In this document: positions 36,151 through 48,840 of the stretch, one piece after another
Position numbering within the stretch: the stretch's first letter is position 1
Layout: each line of letters starts with the position of its first letter
NCBI GenBank assembly: GCA_963855995.1
Contig: OY979718.1
Location: 29,359,282 to 29,423,281 of the forward strand
Direction: 5' to 3'
Source of the DNA: Muricea muricata
Lineage: Eukaryota > Cnidaria > Anthozoa > Malacalcyonacea > Plexauridae
Length of the DNA: 64,000 bases
Translations under genes and position numbers: made by a program
The notes under the pieces: model-generated
What the model saw: only the letters and a program-made list of their open reading frames with translations
Database searches by the model: none
Told to the model about the DNA's origin: nothing

Positions 36151-39100
36151 GATCGTTTATTTTCAGTTTACAAGCAAGTTATACGTTTCTCATTTCAAAA
36201 TGTCATTTCGCTCATCTCGATGGTTTGAACGCCCAAAACCTGATTCCCGACTTGCTAACTTCTGCAAATTCCATTTAGAAGGTCTCCTTTATGTCCGTGA
36301 TTGCAGTTCATCATTGCGTTCAACTCGTTCACTTTAGCATTGAAAACCTCATTTTAAGCTCTAAAACGTCGCCCTGATCGACTTAAAACGGCGAATTTTA
36401 GTTGGTGATTTGAGCATGTTTTTACACTCAAATCGGTTCCAGAACGCTTAAAACGCGGTTTTGATAATTTTAAGATCGTTTTTTTTCAGTTTACAAGCAA
36501 GTTATAGGTTTCTCATTTCAACGTGTCATTTCGCTCATATCGGTGGTTTGAGCGCCGAAACCTGATCCCGACTTGCTAACTTCTGCAATTTCTATTTAGA
36601 AGGTCTCATTTAGGTCCGTGATTGCAGTACAACATTGCGTTCCACTCGTTCATTTTAGCACTGAAAACATTCTTTTAAGCTCTAAAACGTCTTTATGATC
36701 GATTTAAAACGGCGAATTTTAGTTGTGATTTGAGCATGTTTTTACTCTCAAATCGCTTCCAGAACGCTTAAAACGCGATTTTGACGGTTCTAAGATCGTT
36801 TCTTTTCAGTTTACAAGCAAGTTATAGGTTTCTCATTTCAAAATGTAATTTCGCTCATCTCGATGGTTTGAGCGAATAAAACCTGATTCCCAACTTGCTA
36901 ACTTCTGCAATTTCCATTTACAAGGTCTCTTTTAGGTCCGTGATTGCAGTTCATCATTGCGTTCAACTCGTTCACTCTAGCACTGAAAACCTCATTTTAA
37001 GCTCTAAAACGTCGCCCTGATCGACTTAAAACGGCGAATTTTAGTTGTGATTTGAGCATGTTTTTACACTCAAATCGGTTCCAGAACGCTTAAAACGCGG
37101 TTTTGATAATTTTAAGATCGTTTTTTTTTCAGTTTACAAGCAAGTTATAGGTTTCTCATTTCAACATGTCATTTCGCTCATCTAGATGGTTTGAGCGCCA
37201 AAAACCTGATTCCCGACTTGCTAACATCTGGAATTTCTATTTAGAAGGTCTCTTTTAGGTCCGTGATTGCAGTACAACATTGCGTTCCACTCGTTCATTT
37301 TAGCACTGAAAACATTCTTTTAAGCTCGAAAACGTCGTTATCATCCATTTAAAACGGCAATTTTTAGTAGATGATTTGAGGATGTTTTTACTCTCAAATC
37401 GCTTCTAGAACGCTTAAAACGCAATTTTGATGGTTCTAAGATCGTTTCTTTTCAGTTTACAAGCAAGTTATATTTTGTCATTTCAACATGTCATTTCGCT
37501 CATCTCGATGGTTTGAGCGATGAAAACCTGATTCCCGACTTGCTAACTTCTCCAATTTCTTTTTAGAAGGTCTCTTTTAGGTCCGTGATTGCAGTACAAC
37601 ATTGCGTTCCACTCGTTCACTTTAGCACTGATAACTTCATTTTAAGCTATAAAACGTCGCCCTGATCGACTTAAAACGGCAATTTTAGTTGGTGATTTGG
37701 GCATGTTTTTACTCTCAAATCGCTTCCAGAACGCTTAAAATGCGATTTTGACGGTTCTCAGATCGTTTCTTTTCAGTTTACAAGCAAGTTATAGGTTTCT
37801 CATGTCAACGTGTTATTTCGCTCATCTCGATGATTTGAGCGGCGAAAACCTGATTCCCGAGTTTCTAACTTTTGCAAATTCCATTTAGAAGGTCTCTTTT
37901 AGGTCCGTGATTGCAGTTCATCATTGCGTTCAACTCGTTCACTTTAGCACTGAGAACCTCATTTTAAGCTCTAAAACGTCGCCCTGATCGACTTAGAACG
38001 GCGAATTTTAGTTGTGATTTGAGCATGTTTTTACTCTCAAAGCGCTTCCAGAACGCTTAAAACGCGATTTTGACGGTTCTTAGATCGTTTCTTTTCAGTT
38101 TACAAGCAAGTTATAGGTTTCTCATTTCAAAATGTCATTTCGCTCATCTCGATGGTTTGAGCTCCGAAAACCTGATTCCCGACTTGCTAACTTCTGCAAA
38201 TTCCATTTAGAAGGTCTCTTTTAGGTCCCTGATTGCAGTACATCATTGCGCTCACCTCGTTCACTTTAGCACTGAAAAAAGAATTTTAAGCTCTAAAACG
38301 TTGCTTTGATCGATTTAAAAAGGCAATTTTTAGTTGGTGATTTGAGCATGTTTTTACGCACAAATCGCTTCTAGAATGCTTAAAACGCGACTTTGATCGT
38401 TCTAAGATCGTTTCTTTTTAAGTTTACAAGCAAATTATAGGTTTTTAATGTCAACGCGTTATTTTGCTCATCTTGATAGTTTGAGCGCCGAAAACATGAT
38501 TCTCGACTTGCTAAGTTCTGCAATTTCCATTTAGAAGGTCTCTTTTAGGTCCGTGATTGCAGTTCATCATTGCGTTCAACTCGTTCATTTTAGCTCTAAA
38601 AACATTCTTTTAAGGTCTAAAACGTCGTTATGATCGATTTAAAACGGCAATTTTTAGTAGATGATTTGAGCATGTTTTTACGCTCAAATCGCTTCTAGAA
38701 CGCTTAAAACGCGATTTTGATGGTTCTAAGATCGTTTCTTTTCAGTTTACAAGCAAGTTATAGGTTTCTCATTTCAAAATGTTATTTCGCTCATCTCGAT
38801 GGTTTGAGCGCCGAAAACCTGATTCCCGACTTGCTAACTTCTGCAAATTCCATTTAAAAGGTCTCCTTTAGGTCCGTGATTGCAGTTCATCATTGCGTTC
38901 AACTCGTTCACTTTAGCATTGAAAACCTCATTTTAAGCTCTAAAACGTCGCCCTGCTCGACTTAGAACGGCGAATTTTAGTTGTGATTTGAGCATGTTTT
39001 TACTCTCAAAGCGCTTCCAGAACGCTTAAAACGCGATTTTAACGGTTCTTAGATCGTTTCTTTTCAGTTTACAAGCAAGTTATAGGTTTCTCATTTCAAA

Positions 39101-40460
39101 ATGTCATTTCGCTCATCTCCATGGTTTGAGCGCCGAAAACCTGATTTTCGACTTGCTAACTTCTGCAAATTCGATTTAGAACATCTCTTTTAGGTCCCTG
39201 ATTGCAGTACATCATTGCGCTCAACTCGTTCACTTTAGCACTGAGAACCTCATTTTAAGCTCTCAAACATCGCCCTGATCGACTTAGAACGGCGAATTTT
39301 AGTTGTGATTTGAGCATGTTTTTACTCTCAAAGCGCTTCCAGAACGCTTAAAACGCGATTTTGACGGTTCTTAGATCGTTTCTTTTCAGTTTACAAGCAA
39401 GTTATAGGTTTCTAATTTCAAAATGTCATTTCGCTCATCTCCATGGTTTGAGCGCCGAAAACCTGATTCCCGACTTGCTAACTTCTGCAAATTCGATTTA
39501 GAAGATCTCTTTTAGGTCCCTGATTGCAGTACATCATTGCGCTCAACTCGTTCATTTTAGCACTGAGAACCTCATTTTAAGCTCTAAAACATCGCCCTGA
39601 TCGACTTAGAACGGCGAATTTTAGTTGTGATTTGAGCATGTTTTTACTCTCAAAGCGCTTCCAGAACGCTTAAAACGCGATTTTGACAGTTCTTAGATCG
39701 TTTCTTTTCAGTTTACAAGCAAGTTATACGTTTCTCATTTCAAAATGTCATTTCGCTCATCTCGATGGTTTGAGCTCCGAAAACCTGATTCCCGACTTGC
39801 TAACTTCTGCAAATTCCATTTAGAAAGTCACTTTTAGGTCCCTGATTGCAGTACATCATTGCGCTCAACTCGTTCACTTTAGCACTGAAAAAAGAATTTT
39901 AAGCTCTAAAACGTTGCCCTGATCGATTTAAAAAGGCAATTTTTAGTTGGTGATTTGAGCATGTTTTTACGCACAAATCGCTTCTAGAATGCTTAAAACG
40001 CGACTTTGATCGTTCTAAGATCGTTTCTTTTTAAGTTTACAAGCAAATTATAGGTTTTTAATGTCAACGTGTTATTTTGCTCATCTTGATAGTTTGAGCG
40101 CCGAAAACATGATTCTCGACTTGCTAAGTTCAGCAATTTCCATTTAGAAGGTCTCTTTTAGGTCCGTGATTGCAGTTCATCATTGCGTTCAACTCGTTCA
40201 TTTTAGCACTAAAAACATTCTTTTAAGGTCTAAAACGTCGTTATGATCGATTTAAAACGGCAATTTTTAGTAGATGATTTGAGCATATTTTTACGCTCAA
40301 ATCGCTTCTAGAACGGTTAAAACGCGATTTTGATGGTTCTAAGATCGTTTCTTTTCAGTTTACAAGCAAGTTATAGGTTTCTCATTTCAAAATGTTATTT
40401 CGCTCATCTCGATGGTTTGAGCGCCGAAAACCTGATTCCCGACTTGCTAACTTCTGCAAA
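36060..40460. repeat. Left copy of a ~4.4-kb duplication (with 44.12-48.84 kb)
   Basis: TGGTTTGAAC is at 36221 and 44282 (offset 8,061) and TATATTTTGTC at 37469 and 45531 (8,062). CGAGTTTC is at 37858 and 46241, and CAGCAATTTC at 40131 and 48514 (both 8,383). The 321-base jump is one extra monomer in the right copy near 45.75-46.1 kb. Within it, 38.33-40.40 also matches 13.86-16.2 kb (offset 24,473). Confidence 0.9.
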
Positions 40461-42930
40461 TTCCATTTAGAAGGTCTCCTTTAGGTCCGTGATTGCAGTT
40501 CATCATTGCGTTCAACTCGTTCACTTTAGCATTGAAAACCTCATTTTAAGCTCTAAAACGTCGCCCTGATCGACTTAAAACGGCGAATTTTAGTTGGTGA
40601 TTTGAGCATGTTTTTACACTCAAATCGGTTCCAGAACGCTTAAAACGCGGTTTTGATAATTTTAAGATCGTTTTTTTTCAGTTTACAAGCAAGTTATAGG
40701 TTTCTCATTTCAACGTGTCATTTCGCTCATATCGGTGGTTTGAGCGCCGAAAACCTGATCCCGACTTGCTAACTTCTGCAATTTCTATTTAGAAGGTCTC
40801 ATTTAGGTCCGTGATTGCAGTACAACATTGCGTTCCACTCGTTCATTTTAGCACTGAAAACATTCTTTTAAGCTCGAAAACGTCGTTATGATCGATTTAA
40901 AACGGCAATTTTTAGTAGATGATTTGAGGATGTTTTCACGCTCAAATCGCTTCTAGAACGCTTAAAACGCAATTTTGATGGTTCTAAGATCGTTTCTTTT
41001 CAGTTTACAAGCATGTTATATTTTGTCATTTCAACATGTCATTTCGCTCATCTCGATGGTTTGAGCGCCGAAAACCTGATTCCCGACTTGCTAATTTCTC
41101 CAATTTCTTTTTAGAAGGTCTCTTTTAGGTCCGTGATTGCAGTACAACATTGCGTTCCACTCGTTCACTTTAGCACTGATAACTTCATTTTAAGCTATAA
41201 AACGTCGCCCTGATCGACTTAAAACGGCAATTTTAGTTGTTGATTTGAGCATGTTTTTACGCTCAAATCGCTTCTAGAACGCTTAAAAAGCGATTTTGAT
41301 GGTTCTAAGATCGTTTCTTTCAGCTTAAAAGCAAGCTATAGCTTTCTCATTTCAAAATGTCAGTTCGCTCGTCTCGATGATTTGAGCGCCGAAAACCTGA
41401 TTCCCGACTTGCTAACTTCTGCAAATTCAATTTAGAAGGTCTCTTTTAGGTCCGTGATAGCAGTTCGTCATTGCGCTCAACTCGTTGCCTTTAGAACTGA
41501 AAACCTTATTTTAAGCTCTAAAACGTCGCCCTGATCGACTTAAAACGGCGAATTTTAGTTGTGATTTGAGCATGTTTTTACTCTCAAATCGCTTCCAGAA
41601 CGCTTAAAATGCGATTTTGACGGTTCTCAGATCGTTTCTTTTCAGTTTACAAGCAAGTTATAGGTTTCTCATGTCAACGTGTTATTTCGCTCATCTCGAT
41701 GATTTGAGCGGCGAAAACCTGATTCCCGAGTTTCTAACTTCTGCAAATTCCATTTAGAAGGTCTCTTTTAGGTCCGTGATTGCAGTTCATCATTGCGTTC
41801 AACTCGTTCTTTTTAGCACTAAAAACATTCTTTTAAGGTCTAAAACGTCGTTATGATCGATTTAAAACGGCAATTTTTAGTAGATGATTTGAGCATGTTT
41901 TTACGCTCAAATCGCTTCTAGAACGCTTAAAACGCGATTTTGATGGTTCTAAGATCGTTTCTTTTCAGTTTACAAGCAAGTTATAGGTTTCTCATTTCAA
42001 AATGTTATTTCGCTCATCTCGATGGTTTGAGCGCCGAAAACCTGATTCCCGACTTGCTAACTTCTGCAAATTCCATTTAAAAGGTCTCCTTTAGGTCCGT
42101 GATTGCAGTTCATCATTGCGTTCAACTCGTTCACTTTAGCATTGAAAACCTCATTTTAAGCTCTAAAACGTCGCCCTGCTCGACTTAGAACGGCGAATTT
42201 TAGTTGTGATTTGAGCATGTTTTTACGCTCATATCGCTTCCAGAACGCTTAAAACGCGATTTTTATGGTTCTTAGATCGTTTCTTTTCAGTTTACAAGCA
42301 AGTTATAGGTTTCTCATTTCAAAATGTCATTTCGCTCATCTCGATGGTTTGAGCGCCGAAAACCTGATTCATGACTTGCTAACTTCTGCAAATTCCATTT
42401 AGAAGGTCTCCTTTAGGTCCGTGATTGCAGTTCATCATTGCGTTCAACTCGTTCACTTTAGCATTGAAAACCTCATTTTAAGCTCTAAAACGTCGCCCTT
42501 ATCGACTTAGAACGGCGATTTATAGTTGTGATTTGAGCATGTTTTTACGCTCATATCGCTTCCAGAACACTTAAAACGCGATTTTGATGGTTCTAAGATC
42601 GTTTCTTTTCAGTTTACAAGCAAGTCATAGGTTTCTCATTTCAACATGTCATTTCGCTCATCTCGATAATTTGAACGCCGAAAACCATATTCCCGACTGG
42701 TTAACTTCTGCAAATTCCATTTAGAAGGTCTCTTTTAGGTCCGTGATTGCAGTTCATCATTGCGTTTAACTTGTTCACTTTAGCACTGAAAACCTCATTT
42801 TGAGCTCTAAAACGTCGCCCTGATCGATTTAAAAAGGCAATTTTTAGTTGGTGATTTGAGCATGTTTTTACGCTCAACTCGCTTCTAGAATGCTTAAAAC
42901 GAGACTTTGATCGTTCTAAGATCGTTTCTT
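40460..42930. repeat. Family-1 monomers including the 40.76-41.96 kb duplicate
   Basis: The block contains the copy of 34.96-36.15 kb, followed by units with GCTCATATCGCTTCCAGAA and AATCTCGATAATTTG-like variants. The last unit, near 42.9 kb, passes into the small family-2 island. Confidence 0.7.
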
Positions 42931-43600
42931 TTCTGTTTACAAGCAAGGTATAGGTTTCTGATTTCAACATGTCATTTCGCTCATCCCGATGGTTTGAGCG
43001 CCGAAAACCTCATTCCCGACTTGCTAAGTTCTGCAATTTCCATTTAGAAGGTCTCTTTAAGGTCCGTGATTGCAGTACATCATTGCGCTCAACTAGTTCA
43101 CTTTAGCACTGAAAACATCATTTTAAGCTCTAAACCGTCACCCTGATCGATTTAAAACGGCGATTTTAAGTTGGTGATTTTAGCATGTTTTTACGCTCAA
43201 ATCGTTCTAGAACGGGTAAAACGCGATTTTGATGGTTCTAAGATCGTTTCTTTTAAGTTTACAAGTAAGCTCTACGTTTCTCATGTCAAGGTGTTATTTT
43301 GCTAATCTCGATGGTATGAGCGCCGAAAACATGATTCCCGACATGCTTAGTTCTGCAATTTCCATTTAGAAGGTCTCTTTTAGGTCCGTGAATGCAGTAC
43401 ATCATTGCACTCAACTCGTTCACTTTAGCACTGAAAACATCATTTTAGGCTTTAAAACGTCACCCTGATCGATTTAAAACGGCAACTTTTAGTTGGTGAT
43501 TTGAGCATGTTTTTACGCTCAAATCCCTTCTTGAACGTTTAAAACGCGATTTTGATGGTTCTAAGATCGTTTCTTTTCTGTTTACAGGCAAGTTATAGGT
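42930..43600. repeat. Two-monomer family-2 island in family 1
   Basis: AAGCAAGGTATAGG, AAACCGTCACCCTG and TCAAGGTGTTATTTTGC place these two units with 17.5-18.0 and 50.0-50.5 kb. Both sides are family 1, and the joins fall in the CTAAGATCGTTTCTTTTC stretch of the monomer. It looks like a two-unit insertion by recombination or gene conversion. Confidence 0.8.
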
Positions 43601-44119
43601 TTCTTATTTCAACATGTCATTTCGCTTATCTCGATGGTTTGAGCGCAGAAAACCTGATTCCCGACTTGCTAACTTCTGCAATTTCTATTTAGAAGGTCTC
43701 TTTTAGGTCCGTGATTGCAGTTCATCATTGCGTTTAACTCGTTCACTTTAGCACTGAAAACCTCATTTTGAGCTCTAAAACGTCGCCCTGATCGATTTAA
43801 AAAGGCAATTTTTAGTTGGTGATTTGAGCATGTTTTTACGCTCAACTCGCTTCTAGAATGCTTAAAACGAGACTTTGATCGTTCTAAGATCGTTTCTTTT
43901 TAAGTTTACAAGCTAGTTATAGGTTTCTCATGTCAACGTGTTATTTTGCTCATCTTGATTGTTTGAGCGCCGAAAACATGATTCTCGACTTGCTAAGTTC
44001 TGCAATTTTCATTTAGAAGCTCTCTTTTAGGTCCGTGATTGCAGTTCATCATTGCGTTCAACTCGTTCACTTTAGCACTGAAAAATTTCTTTTAAGCTGT
44101 AAAACGTCGTTATGATCGA

Positions 44120-47100
44120 TTTAAAACGGCAATTTTTAGTCGATGATTTGAGCATGTTTTTACGTTCAAATCGCTTCTAGAACGCTTAAAACGCGATTTT
44201 GATGGTTCTAAGATCGTTTATTTTCAGTTTAGAAGCAAGTTATACGTTTCTCATTTCAAAATGTCATTTCGCTCATCTCGATGGTTTGAACGCCCAAAAC
44301 CTGATTCCCGACTTGCTAACTTCTGCAAATTCCATTTAGAAGGTCTCCTTTAGGTCCGTGATTGCAGTTCATCATTGCGTTCAACTCGTTCACTTTAGCA
44401 TTGAAAACCTCATTTTAAGCTCTAAAACGTCGCCCTGATCGACTTAAAACGGCGAATTTTAGTTGGTGATTTGAGCATGTTTTTACACTCAAATCGGTTC
44501 CAGAACGCTTAAAACGCGGTTTTGATAATTTTAAGATCGTTTTTTTTCAGTTTACAAGCAAGTTATAGGTTTCTCATTTCAACGTGTCATTTCGCTCATA
44601 TCGGTGGTTTGAGCGCCGAAAACCTGATCCCGACTTGCTAACTTCTGCAATTTCTATTTAGAAGGTCTCATTTAGGTCCGTGATTGCAGTACAACATTGC
44701 GTTCCACTCGTTCATTTTAGCACTGAAAACATTCTTTTAAGCTCTAAAACGTCTTTATGATCGATTTAAAACGGCGAATTTTAGTTGTGATTTGAGCATG
44801 TTTTTACTCTCAAATCGCTTCCAGAACGCTTAAAACGCGACTTTGACGGTTCTAAGATCGTTTCTTTTCAGTTTACAAGCAAGTTATAGGTTTCTCATTT
44901 CAAAATGTAATTTCGCTCATCTCGATGGTTTGAGCGAATAAAACCTGATTCCCAACTTGCTAACTTCTGCAATTTCCATTTACAAGGTCTCTTTTAGGTC
45001 CGTGATTGCAGTTCATCATTGCGTTCAACTCGTTCACTCTAGCACTGAAAACCTCATTTTAAGCTCTAAAACGTCGCCCTGATCGACTTAAAACGGCGAA
45101 TTTTAGTTGTGATTTGAGCATGTTTTTACACTCAAATCGGTTCCAGAACGCTTAAAACGCGGTTTTGATAATTTTAAGATCGTTTTTTTTTCAGTTTACA
45201 AGCAAGTTATAGGTTTCTCATTTCAACATGTCATTTCGCTCATCTAGATGGTTTGAGCGCCAAAAACCTGATTCCCGACTTGCTAACATCTGGAATTTCT
45301 ATTTAGAAGGTCTCTTTTAGGTCCGTGATTGCAGTACAACATTGCGTTCCACTCGTTCATTTTAGCACTGAAAACATTCTTTTAAGCTCGAAAACGTCGT
45401 TATCATCCATTTAAAACGGCAATTTTTAGTAGATGATTTGAGGATGTTTTTACTCTCAAATCGCTTCTAGAACGCTTAAAACGCAATTTTGATGGTTCTA
45501 AGATCGTTTCTTTTCAGTTTACAAGCAAGTTATATTTTGTCATTTCAACATGTCATTTCGCTCATCTCGATGGTTTGAGCGATGAAAACCTGATTCCCGA
45601 CTTGCTAACTTCTCCAATTTCTTTTTAGAAGGTCTCTTTTAGGTCCGTGATTGCAGTACAACATTGCGTTCCACTCGTTCACTTTAGCACTGATAACTTC
45701 ATTTTAAGCTATAAAACGTCGCCCTGATCGACTTAAAACGGCAATTTTAGTTGGTGATTTGAGCATGTTTTTACGCTCAAATCGCTTCTAGAACGCTTAA
45801 AAAGCGATTTTGATGGTTCTAAGATCGTTTCTTTAATCTTAAAAGCAAGCTATAGCTTTCTCATTTCAAAATGTCAGTTCGCTCATCTCGATGATTTGAA
45901 TGCCGAAAACCTGATTACCGACTTGCTAACTTCTGCAAATTCAATTTAGAAGGTCTCTTTTAGGTCCGTGATAGCAGTTCGTCATTGCGCTCAACTCGTT
46001 GCCTTTAGAACTGAAAACCTTATTTTAAGCTCTAAAACGTCGCCCTGATCGACTTAAAACGGCGAATTTTAGTTGTGATTTGAGCATGTTTTTACTCTCA
46101 AATCGCTTCCAGAACGCTTAAAATGCGATTTTGACAGTTCTCAGATCGTTTCTTTTCAGTTTACAAGCAAGTTATAGGTTTCTCATGTCAACGTGTTATT
46201 TCGCTCATCTCGATGATTTGAGCGGCGAAAACCTGATTCCCGAGTTTCTAACTTTTGCAAATTCCATTTAGAAGGTCTCTTTTAGGTCCGTGATTGCAGT
46301 TCATCATTGCGTTCAACTCGTTCACTTTAGCACTGAGAACCTCATTTTAAGCTCTAAAACATCGCCCTGATCGACTTAGAACGGCGAACTTTAGTTGTGA
46401 TTTGAGCATGTTTTTACTCTCAAAGCGCTTCCAGAACGCTTAAAACGCGATTTTGACGGTTCTTAGATCGTTTCTTTTCAGTTTACAAGCAAGTTATAGG
46501 TTTCTCATTTCAAAATGTCATTTCGCTCATCTCGATGGTTTGAGCTCCGAAAACCCGATTCCCGACTTGCTAACTTCTGCAAATTCCATTTAGAAGGTCT
46601 CTTTTAGGTCCCTGATTGCAGTACATCATTGCGCTCAACTCGTTCACTTTAGCACTGAAAAAAGAATTTTAAGCTCTAAAACGTTGCTTTGATCGATTTA
46701 AAAAGGCAATTTTTAGTTGGTGATTTGAGCATGTTTTTACGCACAAATCGCTTCTAGAATGCTTAAAACGCGACTTTGATCGTTCTAAGATCGTTTCTTT
46801 TTAAGTTTACAAGCAAATTATAGGTTTTTAATGTCAACGCGTTATTTTGCTCATCTTGATAGTTTGAGCGCCGAAAACATGATTCTCGACTTGCTAAGTT
46901 CTGCAATTTCCATTTAGAAGGTCTCTTTTAGGTCCGTGATTGCAGTTCATCATTGCGTTCAACTCGTTCATTTTAGCACTAAAAACATTCTTTTAAGGTC
47001 TAAAACGTCGTTATGATCGATTTAAAACGGCAATTTTTAGTAGATGATTTGAGCATGTTTTTACGCTCAAATCGCTTCTAGAACGCTTAAAACGCGATTT

Positions 47101-48840
47101 TGATGGTTCTAAGATCGTTTCTTTTCAGTTTACAAGCAAGTTATAGGTTTCTCATTTCAAAATGTTATTTCGCTCATCTCGATGGTTTGAGCGCCGAAAA
47201 CCTGATTCCCGACTTGCTAACTTCTGCAAATTCCATTTAAAAGGTCTCCTTTAGGTCCGTGATTGCAGTTCATCATTGCGTTCAACTCGTTCACTTTAGC
47301 ATTGAAAACCTCATTTTAAGCTCTAAAACGTCGCCCTGCTCGACTTAGAACGGCGAATTTTAGTTGTGATTTGAGCATGTTTTTACTCTCAAAGCGCTTC
47401 CAGAACGCTTAAAACGCGATTTTGACGGTTCTTAGATCGTTTCTTTTCAGTTTACAAGCAAGTTATAGGTTTCTCATTTCAAAATGTCATTTCGCTCATC
47501 TCCATGGTTTGAGCGCCGAAAACCTGATTCCCGACTTGCTAACTTCTGCAAATTCGATTTAGAACATCTCTTTTAGGTCCCTGATTGCAGTACATCATTG
47601 CGCTCAACTCGTTCACTTTAGCACTGAGAACCTCATTTTAAGCTCTCAAACATCGCCCTGATCGACTTAGAACGGCGAATTTTAGTTGTGATTTGAGCAT
47701 GTTTTTACTCTCAAAGCGCTTCCAGAACGCTTAAAACGCGATTTTGACGGTTCTTAGATCGTTTCTTTTCAGTTTACAAGCAAGTTATAGGTTTCTAATT
47801 TCAAAATGTCATTTCGCTCATCTCCATGGTTTGAGCGCCGAAAACCTGATTCCCGACTTGCTAACTTCTGCAAATTCGATTTAGAAGATCTCTTTTAGGT
47901 CCCTGATTGCAGTACATCATTGCGCTCAACTCGTTCATTTTAGCACTGAGAACCTCATTTTAAGCTCTAAAACATCGCCCTGATCGACTTAGAACGGCGA
48001 ATTTTAGTTGTGATTTGAGCATGTTTTTACTCTCAAAGCGCTTCCAGAACGCTTAAAACGCGATTTTGACAGTTCTTAAATCGTTTCTTTTCAGTTTACA
48101 AGCAAGTTATACGTTTCTCATTTCAAAATGTCATTTCGCTCATCTCGATGGTTTGAGCTCCGAAAACCTGATTCCCGACTTGCTAACTTCTGCAAATTCC
48201 ATTTAGAAAGTCACTTTTAGGTCCCTGATTGCAGTACATCATTGCGCTCAACTCGTTCACTTTAGCACTGAAAAAAGAATTTTAAGCTCTAAAACGTTGC
48301 CCTGATCGATTTAAAAAGGCAATTTTTAGTTGGTGATTTGAGCATGTTTTTACGCACAAATCGCTTCTAGAATGCTTAAAACGCGACTTTGATCGTTCTA
48401 AGATCGTTTCTTTTTAAGTTTACAAGCAAATTATAGGTTTTTAATGTCAACGTGTTATTTTGCTCATCTTGATAGTTTGAGCGCCGAAAACATGATTCTC
48501 GACTTGCTAAGTTCAGCAATTTCCATTTAGAAGGTCTCTTTTAGGTCCGTGATTGCAGTTCATCATTGCGTTCAACTCGTTCATTTTAGCACTAAAAACA
48601 TTCTTTTAAGGTCTAAAACGTCGTTATGATCGATTTAAAACGGCAATTTTTAGTAGATGATTTGAGCATATTTTTACGCTCAAATCGCTTCTAGAACGGT
48701 TAAAACGCGATTTTGATGGTTCTAAGATCGTTTCTTTTCAGTTTACAAGCAAGTTATAGGTTTCTCATTTCAAAATGTTATTTCGCTCATCTCGATGGTT
48801 TGAGCGCCGAAAACCTGATTCCCGACTTGCTAACTTCTGC
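44120..48840. repeat. Right copy of the 36.06-40.46 kb duplication
   Basis: Colinear with the left copy, carrying one additional 321-bp unit. Its right part (46.72 onward) belongs at the same time to the larger duplication with 13.86-23.40 kb, so the two events are nested. Confidence 0.9.
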
